A stretch of 5,985 nucleotides of DNA from Acidimicrobiaceae bacterium (GTDB taxonomy: Bacteria; Actinomycetota; Acidimicrobiia; Acidimicrobiales; RAAP-2): contig PLSY01000107.1 in NCBI GenBank assembly GCA_003164275.1, forward strand, positions 1 through 5,985, written 5' to 3'. The notes under the pieces were generated by a model. The model was not told where the DNA came from. It saw only the letters and a program-made list of their open reading frames with translations, and made no database searches. Position numbers and translations under genes: made by a program. Shown one piece after another: positions 1 to 4,876 of the stretch. The first letter of the stretch is position 1, and every line of letters starts with the position of its first letter.

Positions 1-275
1 ATGGTGGACAGCCGTCGGTCGATGGTCGACGGGGCCAGACCCTTGTGCTCCATGGCGGTGCGGTAGAGCTCGATGTGGGGTCGTTTGGCTTCCAGGACGG
101 CGAGGCCCGCGTCAGCGGCCCATTGGAAGAAGGTCCGGAGGTCGTAGCGGTAGGCATCAAGCGTGCGCCCGTTGTAACGGGCGAGGAATGCTGCCGCTGC
201 CACCTGAGCTTCATCGAAACTGCGATCCTCGATGATGGTGGCCAGCGTGGTCGAATCTGAGTCGAGTACAGACAT
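1..275 (-). CDS. Tyrosine recombinase (phage-type integrase), N-terminal part, cut by the left window edge
   Basis: The minus strand encodes 91 residues from an ATG at 275-273 and stays open to the window edge. The product begins MSVLDSDSTT. From about residue 22 it reads as the SAM-like core-binding domain of tyrosine recombinases: a segment FLARYNGRTLDAYRYDLRTF is followed by FFQWAADAGL, a long helix, and a PSTIDRRLSTI segment near residues 82-92. That pattern (Y-x-x-D-L-x-x-F-x-x-W, then 'T-I-x-R-R-L-S') is typical of XerC/D-like and phage integrases. This domain grips the DNA arms of the crossover site; the catalytic R-H-R-Y domain would lie outside the window, so activity cannot be judged. 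A strong ribosome site (AAGGAG, at 280-285 on the plus strand) lies four bases before the ATG and supports this start. An integrase here fits a mobile or island-like region, but it could also be a resident transposon recombinase. Confidence 0.85.
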   Translation of the reverse strand, partial: MSVLDSDSTTLATIIEDRSFDEAQVAAAAFLARYNGRTLDAYRYDLRTFFQWAADAGLAVLEAKRPHIELYRTAMEHKGLAPSTIDRRLST

Positions 276-394
276 GGCTCTCCTTCTACAGTTGGGAGAA
301 CCAGCCAACACCGGCGGGTCGGCTTCAGACAGAGGACATTCGCGTCCACCAATCAACTGAGGCCGAGCCACGGTGATCAACAACGGAGGCGTGC
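276..394. promoter_or_regulatory. Divergent intergenic region between integrase and zinc-ribbon gene
   Basis: These 119 bases separate the start of the minus-strand integrase from the plus-strand zinc-ribbon gene, so promoters for both should lie here. Good ribosome sites sit at both ends (AAGGAG facing left, GGAGG at 385-389 facing right). I could not pick out convincing -35/-10 boxes or an operator palindrome, so the promoter assignment is by position only. Confidence 0.4.
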
Positions 395-397
395 GTG

Positions 398-568
398 GTG
401 GACGCTGAGTTACAACGATGCGGGGTGTGCCAGCGGATGAAGTCGGACGGCGCCTTCAGCGACGACGGGACGGTATTCATCTGCGATCAGTGCAATGAGA
501 ACGCCATCAAGTTCCTCGAAATTCAAGACAGCCTCTACCCCCCTCTGCAAGGCCCCCCTGGAGCCTGA
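398..568 (+). CDS. Small two-CxxC zinc-ribbon protein, function unknown
   Basis: A 56-residue protein starts at GTG 398, with an equally possible in-frame GTG at 395. GGAGG at 385-389 is 5 or 8 bases upstream of these starts. The first knuckle is CGVC (Cys8, Cys11) and the second is CDQC (Cys29, Cys32). The 17 residues between knuckles, which include DGAFSDDGTVFIC, fit a small zinc ribbon in which a beta hairpin separates the cysteine pairs. A short helical stretch (NENAIKFLEIQDSLY) and a Pro/Gly-rich tail (PPLQGPPGA) follow. There is no signal peptide or membrane segment, so a cytoplasmic zinc-binding protein is likely. It is divergent from the integrase. A role as a regulator or accessory factor of the mobile element is possible, but only its position suggests it. 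I do not recognise a named family; the Cys spacing, codon use and ribosome site support it being real. Confidence 0.7.
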   Translation: MDAELQRCGVCQRMKSDGAFSDDGTVFICDQCNENAIKFLEIQDSLYPPLQGPPGA

Positions 569-678
569 GTTTGTCGGCGACGTGAGACCGAGTCCACCCC
601 AGATCAGTGCAGGGCATGTCCTTGAGCCGATAGGAGACACCCAGGGCTTCGAGAGCGTCGGCGAGTACCGTTCCTGTC

Positions 679-981
679 GTGGGCAAGTTCGTGACACGAC
701 GACGACGTGGCGATGCCGCACTTCAGGCTGACATCCTGGCGGAAGCCCGCCGCCTCTACGAGAGCGGCGCAGGACTCTCGGAAGCGATCTGCCGACTGCT
801 GGTGATGGCAGGAGACAACCCGAACGCATTCAACTGTTTCTCGATTGGAATCAGTCGCCAGCTCAACAGGACTTCCGAGGGTCGGGCAATCATGCGCCTG
901 GTCGGGACTGCTTCATTGGATCGGGATAGCCCAGATCCAAGCCGAGGTTGGGGCAACGGCTGGTGGCCGTCAGGCGACTGA
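679..981 (+). CDS. Hypothetical protein, about 100 residues
   Basis: The frame is open from just after a TAG at 631-633. The first usable starts are GTG 679 and GTG 691, neither with a good ribosome site. The product opens with a basic run (RRRRGD, residues 8-13), then an amphipathic helical stretch (ADILAEARRLYESGAGLSEA). A Cys/Leu-rich middle (ICRLLVMAGDNPNAFNCFSI) and a charged segment (ISRQLNRTSEGRAIMRLVG) follow, and it ends in a Gly/Trp-rich tail (GWGNGWWPSGD). The third-position GC bias in the first 80 codons and the alternating hydrophobic pattern favour real coding over the reverse-strand frame. No known domain is recognised; the helical, basic N-terminus would suit a nucleic-acid-binding protein, but that is speculation. 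It lies 110 bases after the zinc-ribbon gene in the same direction, so co-transcription is possible. Confidence 0.5.
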   Translation: MGKFVTRRRRGDAALQADILAEARRLYESGAGLSEAICRLLVMAGDNPNAFNCFSIGISRQLNRTSEGRAIMRLVGTASLDRDSPDPSRGWGNGWWPSGD

Positions 982-1041
982 CGGATCTACCCCCACTCGA
1001 ATATGCCTCACCGACCCGGCGTTCAGGGGCAGGGGTGCCGT

Positions 1042-1238
1042 CTAGGAAGGCAGTCGCTTCTCCGGCCTGCGGTCAGGTCTGGGGTTGATCGCAGAGGACG
1101 GACAACCGCCTGCTTCGCATTCCTCATCGGGATCAAACGCTCCGTGCTCAAACTCGTAGTCGAAGCAGACGTAGTGCATCCCCTCAAATACTTCGTATCT
1201 CGACCGGTTCAGTTCAACTGATTCACCCTGGGTCTGAT
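1042..1238 (-). pseudogene. 3' part of a small cysteine-rich gene truncated by the IS3 element
   Basis: This minus-strand frame runs from the IS end to a TAG at 1044-1042. The text is protein-like, rich in acidic and aromatic residues: ELNRSRYEVFEGMHYVCFDY, then EHGAFDPDEECEAGGCPSS, then a basic tail ending EKRLPS. Cysteines at VCFD and EECEAGGC suggest a metal-binding half-site. The only internal ATG (1179) has GAGGGG too close to act as a normal ribosome site, and the frame continues unbroken into the IS boundary. It is therefore better read as the C-terminal 65 codons of a longer gene. The companion 5' piece is at 2528-2595 on the other side of the IS. A standalone 45-residue gene from ATG 1179 is the alternative. 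Confidence 0.55.
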
Positions 1239-1260
1239 GGAGGCTCGGGCTATTGGATTC
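1239..1260 (+). repeat. Terminal inverted repeat of the IS3 element, orfB side
   Basis: These 22 bases match the inward-reading end at 2503-2524 on the opposite strand: eight matches in a row at the tip (GGAGGCTC), then an interrupted match with a shared TTGGA. The orfB stop codon lies within it. Transposase would bind the inner part and cut at the tip. Confidence 0.75.
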
Positions 1261-2152
1261 CAACCAGCTGCTGGTCGGTCTGTTGGGCAGCGTAGGCCGC
1301 CTCGAACTCGACGGGCGGCACGTCATCGAGATAGCCGTGCAGACGCTCGTTGTTGTGCCAGTGGACCCACCCGAGGGTGGCGAGTTCCACGTCCTCGACC
1401 GTCCTCCATGGCCCCTGGGCGGGCCCCCGGATGAGCTCGGTCTTGTAGAGGGCGTTGACCGCCTCGGCGAGGGCGTTGTCGTAGGAATCGCCGACCGTTC
1501 CGATCGACGGGACAGCCCCGATCTCGGCCAACCGCTCGCCGAAGCGAATTGACGTGAACTGACTGCCGGCATCCGAGTGTGCAATCAGTCCCTCGAGGTG
1601 CGTGCCCCTCGACCACCGGGCCATCTCCAGGGCATCGAGGACCATCTCGGTGCGCATGGTGGACGCCACCCGCCAGCCAACGATCATCCGGCTGAAGGCG
1701 TCGACGATGAAGCAGGTGTAGGCCACCCCCGACCACGTCGGCACGTAGGTCAGGTCGGTCACCCACAACTGGTTCGGAGCGGTGGCCGTGAAGTTCCGCT
1801 TCACCAGGTCGGGCGAGCGCGGAGCTGCGTCATCGCGGCGGGTGGTGATCACCCGGCGTCCACGCTTGACGCCCCGGATGCCCAGCTCACGCATCAAACG
1901 GGCCACCTGGTCCCGGCCGATGTCGTGTCCGGCCCGCCGTGCGGCCTTCCAGAGTTTGTGGGCGCCGTAGACGGAGTAGTTGCCTTTCCATAGCGCCAGC
2001 AGGATCGGCAGCAGCACCGCGTCCCGGACGGCACGGGCCGATGGTGGCCGCTTCTTGGCCGAGTAGTAGGTGGAGGGGGCAACCTGCAGGACCTTGCAGA
2101 TGGGCTCGACCCCGAACTCCTCCCGGTTGGCGTCGATGTAGTCGACGATCAC
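1250..2152 (-). CDS. IS3-family transposase OrfB, DDE integrase catalytic subunit
   Basis: OrfB supplies the catalytic (rve) domain of the transposase, which makes the strand cuts and joins in copy-and-paste transposition. The 300-residue product is full length. Residues 1-110 carry the HTH_21-like region (GVEPICKVLQVAPSTYY, then NYSVYGAHKLWKAARR and QVARLMRELGIRGVKRGRR). The catalytic core follows: Asp133 in LWVTDLTYV, Asp194 in AHSDAGSQ and Glu230 in DNALAEAVNALYKTE. This is the DD(35)E spacing of the family. The C-terminal motifs WVHWHNNERLHGYLDDVPP and EFEAAY are also typical. The wording is very close to OrfB of IS6110-like elements. The GTG start at 2152-2150 overlaps the orfA stop as GTGA, so translation may be coupled. 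IS3 elements usually make an OrfAB fusion by -1 frameshifting, and orfB is indeed in the -1 frame. No substitutions of key residues were seen. Confidence 0.95.
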   Translation of the reverse strand: MIVDYIDANREEFGVEPICKVLQVAPSTYYSAKKRPPSARAVRDAVLLPILLALWKGNYSVYGAHKLWKAARRAGHDIGRDQVARLMRELGIRGVKRGRRVITTRRDDAAPRSPDLVKRNFTATAPNQLWVTDLTYVPTWSGVAYTCFIVDAFSRMIVGWRVASTMRTEMVLDALEMARWSRGTHLEGLIAHSDAGSQFTSIRFGERLAEIGAVPSIGTVGDSYDNALAEAVNALYKTELIRGPAQGPWRTVEDVELATLGWVHWHNNERLHGYLDDVPPVEFEAAYAAQQTDQQLVGIQ

Positions 2153-2490
2153 CTGTGTGGGCGGTCGAGCTCCGCCGCGAAGAAAGCCGACGCAGACTTC
2201 AAGATCGAGTTGGCCCGCTTCAACTCGCGGTTCTCCTGCTCGAGTTGCTTGATCCGCTCGGCATCGGAGGTCGAGGTCCCGGGCACCCGACCTTCGTCGA
2301 TGTCGGCCTGGTGGACCCAGTTGCGCACCGACTCGACGCCGTAGCCGAGCTGGCCGGCGATCCGTTGCACGGTCCCGTGGTCGGTTCCGAGCTCAGCTCG
2401 GAGCTGACGCACGAGCCGGACGGCCTGGGCCTTCTCCTCGGGTGAGTAGCGCCGAGCGGTCGGCTTCCTGCGTGGTTGATCCTCTGACAT
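2149..2490 (-). CDS. IS3-family transposase OrfA, helix-turn-helix DNA-binding subunit
   Basis: OrfA binds the terminal inverted repeats and is the N-terminal part of the OrfAB transposase. The 113-residue product matches the HTH_Tnp_1 pattern. A basic lead (RRKPTARRYSPEEKAQAVRL) is followed by a helix-turn-helix at about residues 38-60 (GTVQRIAGQLGYGVESVRNW). The WVHQADIDEG stretch and the GRVPGTSTSDAERIKQLEQE region then lead into a leucine-zipper helix (residues about 80-98) used for multimerisation. The end KSASAFFAAELDRP is a hallmark of IS51-group OrfA proteins such as that of IS6110. The ATG at 2490-2488 has a GGAG three bases upstream, just inside the IS end, supporting this start. 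It overlaps orfB by four bases. Confidence 0.95.
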   Translation of the reverse strand: MSEDQPRRKPTARRYSPEEKAQAVRLVRQLRAELGTDHGTVQRIAGQLGYGVESVRNWVHQADIDEGRVPGTSTSDAERIKQLEQENRELKRANSILKSASAFFAAELDRPHR

Positions 2491-2502
2491 GACTCCATCC
2501 TC

Positions 2503-2524
2503 GTTTCCAAGGTCTGGAGCCTCC
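2503..2524 (-). repeat. Terminal inverted repeat of the IS3 element, orfA side
   Basis: Read on the minus strand it starts GGAGGCTCCAG and pairs with the end at 1239-1260, with 15 of 22 positions matching. It lies just upstream of the orfA ribosome site, so the orfA promoter must be in or outside this end. Confidence 0.75.
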
Positions 2525-2527
2525 GCG

Positions 2528-2595
2528 GATACCAGGGCGAATCAAACCGCACGGCCGCAGCGGTGGCAGTCCAGGCCGGGACTCTCCTCGGGCAC
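2528..2595 (-). pseudogene. Probable 5' part of the small cysteine-rich gene split by the IS3 element
   Basis: Minus-strand sequence just upstream of the IS gives, from GTG 2595, a short frame reading VPEESPGLDCHRCGRAV and then a stop. It contains a CxxC knuckle (CHRC). One frame over, the same DNA continues as RFDSPWY and stays open to the IS junction. That second frame joins in register with the 3' piece at 1042-1236 if the IS and one GAT copy are removed. A single inserted base near the GCGGTTTGA stretch would explain the switch, giving CGRA-FDSPWY. In the second frame there is also an ATG at 2597, which would make an intact 87-residue frame before insertion but without the CHRC knuckle. 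No ribosome site is visible before either start. This is an inference from frame continuity and cysteine content. Confidence 0.35.
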
Positions 2596-2654
2596 ATGCC
2601 ATGATGCCGCAGACCAGGGCCAGTGTGCTCATTCCCGGCGGTATGGGACAGGCG

Positions 2655-3044
2655 TCAGGCCAAGGGTCTTTGGTACCTGGTACCGAATGCCACCCCAAGT
2701 AGGTTTCCGATTCCTCCCAGTTTCCTTTGGATACTCCTCAACAGAAGGAGACTGTCCTCGTCAGAGAGACTGGTGGTTATGGACCAATCCAGACCTGAAC
2801 CGATGGCGTTGCTAGCGAAAACGATTTCGGTGGCCAGCAGAACGCGCAACCAGTCGGACGCAGCGAGCGGCTCTCCGGATTCAATATCGCCGATGAGCCG
2901 GTCCCTCGAATCGAACAGATCTTGGACGCTGCGAAATCCGATCGCCACGGCCATCTCGTCGGTGCATCGAGCTGGACCTCCCCACTCGACCAAGCCGCAC
3001 CAGAGCAGTCGCCGCTCGTCGTCAGTGAGATTCGGCGAGAGCAT
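2655..3044 (-). CDS. Conserved actinobacterial protein of unknown function, 129 residues
   Basis: From ATG 3044 the protein begins MLSPNLTDDERRLLWCGLVE. A WGGPARCTDEMAVAIGF segment follows (residues 21-37), then DWLRVLLATEIVFAS (64-78), a Gly/Trp-containing IGSGLDWSITTSLSDEDS (81-98) and a basic helix RSIQRKLGG. The pattern of helices with conserved-looking Trp/Gly turns resembles a small cytoplasmic protein I believe recurs in actinobacteria, but I know no name or function. There is no signal peptide, and the VLLATEIVFA stretch is too short for a membrane span. Other in-frame starts are GTG 3059 and ATG 3098, the latter preceded by GGTGGAAG; AGGTG lies just before 3044, so the start is uncertain. 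It lies downstream of the lipoprotein gene in the same direction. The upstream extension of this frame overlaps the lipoprotein's antisense-free 3' region and does not look coding. Confidence 0.75.
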   Translation of the reverse strand: MLSPNLTDDERRLLWCGLVEWGGPARCTDEMAVAIGFRSVQDLFDSRDRLIGDIESGEPLAASDWLRVLLATEIVFASNAIGSGLDWSITTSLSDEDSLLLLRSIQRKLGGIGNLLGVAFGTRYQRPLA

Positions 3045-3132
3045 GTCACCTGGGTCCACGACCTCATTCTGGCGCACGGTCGGTGACGAGACCGCCATCT
3101 TCCACCAGTCGCAGGGAGACCTACTCGCACCG

Positions 3133-3168
3133 GAGCGTGACACCATCCCGGCGTTGTGGGTCACTCTC
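3133..3168 (-). terminator. Possible hairpin between lipoprotein gene and downstream gene
   Basis: An imperfect stem of 9 positions (8 paired) is formed by 3133-3141 and 3160-3168, with an 18-base loop. It lies 34 bases after the lipoprotein stop. No T-run follows, so it is at best a weak terminator or a structure in the leader of the next gene. Confidence 0.25.
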
Positions 3169-3201
3169 TGCGGCACCGTCGTCAGAACCGAATCCGCCTC
3201 A

Positions 3202-3819
3202 TCACGAGTCGAACGGTGCTCCGATGGGATAGATCCTGAAGTTGGCGTTTTGACCCGGACACTGTCCGACCCCTGTGGTTGCGACGAACAGCGCAGCGGT
3301 CTGATTTGGGGGATACACCCGTAGTCCCAACGCCAAGGTCGGGCTTGCGCAAGCGATGTTGGGGCTGACATAGGTGAACGTTGCCCGAGTCGTCTGCCCC
3401 GGTTCCAGAGAGACAAGCGGGGATGTCCCGAGCGACTCTCTGATCGCAGGCTGTCCGAGTTGCACGCCGTTGGCGATGACCGCCGACACCCCCGGGAAGC
3501 CCTTCAACGTGCACAACGCAACGCTGGTGTTCGTGAAGATCAGCGGCAGAATGTCCGTGCCGCCTGCACCCTGACTTGACCCGGTCGTAACAGAAAGTTG
3601 ACCTGACGTGCACGGTCCACCCGCCGCCGCCGCCACCGCCGTGGTGGTGGATGGAGTGGCCGTTGTAGGCGTTGGCGCACTCGTTGTCGTGGCCGGTGCT
3701 GTAGTTGGAGGTGAAGTGGTCTTCGGTGCAGGCTTGGCAACAGTGGACCCACATCCGAGAGCCACCACTCCGGCCAACGGAATCAGGGCCGCTGTGGCAA
3801 GTCGCTTCACAATGGGCAT
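3202..3819 (-). CDS. Secreted lipoprotein with Thr/Pro-rich linker and DUF4232-like domain
   Basis: The 205-residue product starts with a signal peptide (MPIVKRLATAALIPLAGVVA) ending at a lipobox-like VALGC, so Cys23 is the likely lipidated residue and the protein sits on the outer face of the membrane. Residues about 29-66 are a low-complexity Thr/Pro/Ala linker (TTSPPTTAPATTTSAPTP and similar) of the kind that spans the cell wall. The remaining 140 residues resemble DUF4232: a first Cys in GGPCTSGQLSV (Cys70), then FTNTSVALCTLKGFPGVSAV (Cys103), SLEPGQTTRATFTYV, then Cys157 and Cys187. The four cysteines could form two disulfides. The family has no established function and is common in actinobacterial lipoproteins. 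The ATG at 3819 has a strong GGAGGGG at 3823-3829, fixing the start. The product is probably monocistronic or weakly linked with the next gene downstream. Confidence 0.85.
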   Translation of the reverse strand: MPIVKRLATAALIPLAGVVALGCGSTVAKPAPKTTSPPTTAPATTTSAPTPTTATPSTTTAVAAAAGGPCTSGQLSVTTGSSQGAGGTDILPLIFTNTSVALCTLKGFPGVSAVIANGVQLGQPAIRESLGTSPLVSLEPGQTTRATFTYVSPNIACASPTLALGLRVYPPNQTAALFVATTGVGQCPGQNANFRIYPIGAPFDS

Positions 3820-4002
3820 GTACCCCTCCAGAGACTGGGAACGCAGTCATTGCGTAGCCGGGGTCTGGGGCGACGCCCCGAGGAGGTGCCAACGTCGATT
3901 GCACCGTCCAACACGGTCCGGGGCCGCCCTCCGTGTCTGCTTACGACGGTACACCCAGTCAGCTGTGCGACTCACTACCGGTGTTTAGGGACAGGGTGCG
4001 AG
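3820..4002 (-). promoter_or_regulatory. Upstream region of the lipoprotein gene
   Basis: These 183 bases lie between the stop of the DUF2510-like gene and the lipoprotein start, both minus-strand. The lipoprotein promoter is likely here, and termination of the upstream gene as well. Beyond the ribosome site I see only weak 4-5 base inverted repeats, no clear terminator and no recognisable -10/-35 pair. Confidence 0.3.
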
Positions 4003-4293
4003 TCAGGGCTGAGGGAAGATCTGGCCCCAGGCACCCATGGCCGCATCGGAGTAGGCATTCGGGTCGCCACTCTCGGCCTCATCAGCTCGCCGAAGGTCCG
4101 ACCCGTCAGAATGAGGCGCAGCCGTTGGTGCTGGGGACAACGGACCATCGAATGGCCGATCGGGCGGAGGATCGTTCGCCTCGATGGCGCCGTCACGAAC
4201 TAATCGTGACGGCTTGCCCGCTGAGAACCACCTGTGTTCGTGCAGCCCATAGGGATCCAAGTACCAGCCTTCGGCATGAGCATCGGAAGTCAC
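4003..4293 (-). CDS. Small DUF2510-like protein without membrane segment
   Basis: The 96-residue protein starts at GTG 4293, with AGGGTCAGGGA directly upstream. Residues 8-35 carry the short Trp motif of DUF2510-type domains: EGWYLDPYGLHEHRWFSAGK, followed by PSRLVRDG. The 'GWY-x-DP-x-G-x-x-x-x-RW' pattern is clear. The family's motif usually sits at one end of actinobacterial membrane or secreted proteins. Here the rest is a Pro/Asp-rich disordered tail (EANDPPPDRPFDGPLSPAPT, then ADEAESGDPNAYSD) with no transmembrane helix, so it is probably cytoplasmic or cell-surface associated by interaction. DUF2510 has no proven role. It is divergent from arr, with the two starts 77 bases apart, so they share a promoter region. 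It might instead be a separate DPPPD-type family that only resembles DUF2510. Confidence 0.75.
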   Translation of the reverse strand: MTSDAHAEGWYLDPYGLHEHRWFSAGKPSRLVRDGAIEANDPPPDRPFDGPLSPAPTAAPHSDGSDLRRADEAESGDPNAYSDAAMGAWGQIFPQP

Positions 4294-4370
4294 TCCCTGA
4301 CCCTACGTGATGCGAGTCAGCAACACGCCGCCGACCCGGTGGTAGGGGACGCGAAGGTAGCGTTGCCGTC
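4294..4370. promoter_or_regulatory. Divergent promoter region of arr and the DUF2510-like gene
   Basis: These 77 bases lie between two divergent GTG starts and must hold promoters for both if each is transcribed locally. A GAAGG at 4353-4357 is 13 bases before the arr start, which is long for a ribosome site. No operator palindrome was recognised, so there is no sequence sign of rifamycin-responsive control. Confidence 0.4.
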
Positions 4371-4796
4371 GTGGACAGCGAACGCACTCCAGTGCCCTTC
4401 GAGATCTATGAGGCCGGCACCTTCCTGCACGGCACCAAGGCGGAACTCGTTACGGGGGACCTGCTGGTTCCCGGGCGGGAATCCAACTTCGAACTGGGTC
4501 GGATGATGAACTACGTCTACTTCACAGCCACCCTCGACGCCGCCACATGGGGAGCCGAACTTGCAGGCGGTGAGGATCCCGGGCGTATCTATTTCGTCGA
4601 ACCGACGGGCGAGTTCGAAGACGACCCAAACGTCACCGACAAGAAGTTCCCCGGTAATCCGACGCAGTCGTTCCGTAGCAGCGATCCTCTGCGTGTCGTT
4701 GGTGAGCTCGTCGATTGGGTCGGGCATCCGCCCGAACAGCTGGCGGTCATGCGTGTGCGCCTGGAGCAGATTGGACCGGGGAAGATCGAGGACTGA
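4371..4796 (+). CDS. arr: Rifamycin ADP-ribosyltransferase Arr
   Basis: Arr transfers ADP-ribose from NAD+ to the C23 hydroxyl of rifamycins, which stops them binding RNA polymerase; it acts in the cytoplasm. The 141-residue product is full length for the family. It matches the mycobacterial type closely: FLHGTKAEL, VTGDLLVPGRESNFELGR, MNYVYFTATLDAATWGAELA, GRIYFVEPTGEFEDDPNVTD, KKFPGNPTQSFR and VGELVDWVGHPPEQLAVM. His20, Tyr50 and Asp85 correspond to the reported His19, Tyr49 and Asp84 of the Mycobacterium smegmatis enzyme, so the active site looks intact. The GTG 4371 start gives a normal N-terminus; a GTG at 4392 would still leave the NAD-binding part. The ribosome site is weak. Arr homologues are widespread on actinobacterial chromosomes and also occur as integron cassettes. 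No attC-like site is visible here, so this appears to be a chromosomal-type copy. It converges with the phosphotransferase gene. Confidence 0.95.
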   Translation: MDSERTPVPFEIYEAGTFLHGTKAELVTGDLLVPGRESNFELGRMMNYVYFTATLDAATWGAELAGGEDPGRIYFVEPTGEFEDDPNVTDKKFPGNPTQSFRSSDPLRVVGELVDWVGHPPEQLAVMRVRLEQIGPGKIED

Positions 4797-4825
4797 GCTC
4801 TACTGCGTCCCAGGAGGTCATTCAC

Positions 4826-4849
4826 ATGTGGCGCAACGCATAGCCACAT
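4826..4849. terminator. Hairpin between convergent arr and phosphotransferase genes
   Basis: ATGTGGC (4826-4832) and GCCACAT (4843-4849) form a perfect 7-base stem with a 10-base loop, 29 bases after the arr stop. It lies in the 80-base gap between two converging genes, where a shared two-way terminator is expected. There is no T-run, which is common in high-GC actinobacteria but lowers confidence. Confidence 0.4.
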
Positions 4850-4876
4850 ACCCGGTGTTGTGGGGCAGTCTGCGGG

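Larger units (their letters stand above)
1239..2524 (-). mobile_element. IS3-family insertion sequence (IS51 group, IS6110-like), about 1.29 kb
   Basis: The element carries the two-gene layout of IS3 elements, orfA then orfB, both minus-strand, within about 1286 bases. Terminal inverted repeats are visible. The plus strand from 1239 and the minus strand from 2524 both begin GGAGGCTC and share a downstream TTGGA, giving 15 matches over 22 positions. The orfB stop (1252-1250) lies inside one repeat, as is usual for compact IS elements. The tips do not show the TG...CA commonly seen in IS3 elements, so the exact ends may be off by a few bases. GAT occurs at 1236-1238 directly beside the left end and again at 2528-2530, three bases beyond the right repeat. 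This may be a target duplication if the right end extends to 2527. Both transposase frames are intact, so the copy looks recent and potentially active. Confidence 0.9.

Noticed and set aside
410..829. 139-codon minus-strand open frame opposite the zinc-ribbon and 100-residue genes
   Set aside because: It is Arg/Pro/Ser-rich text without domain pattern, lies opposite two better-supported plus-strand genes, and its start has no ribosome site.
1577..2445. Long plus-strand frames opposite the IS3 transposase genes
   Set aside because: They are antisense shadows created by GC-rich codon bias in orfA and orfB.
2671..2683. Near-palindromic GGTACC-T-GGTACC pair
   Set aside because: It lies inside the coding sequence of the 129-residue protein near its C-terminus, and its reading as codons explains it; no sign of an operator role.
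3182..3904. 240-codon minus-strand frame over the lipoprotein gene
   Set aside because: It is an out-of-frame shadow: the overlapping frame has a signal peptide, lipobox, Thr/Pro linker and conserved cysteines, while this one reads as His/Gly/Arg-rich noise.
4797..4876. Possible integron attC site downstream of arr
   Set aside because: Arr is sometimes an integron cassette, but no core GTTRRRY site or matching inverse core flanks the gene; only a short simple hairpin is present.
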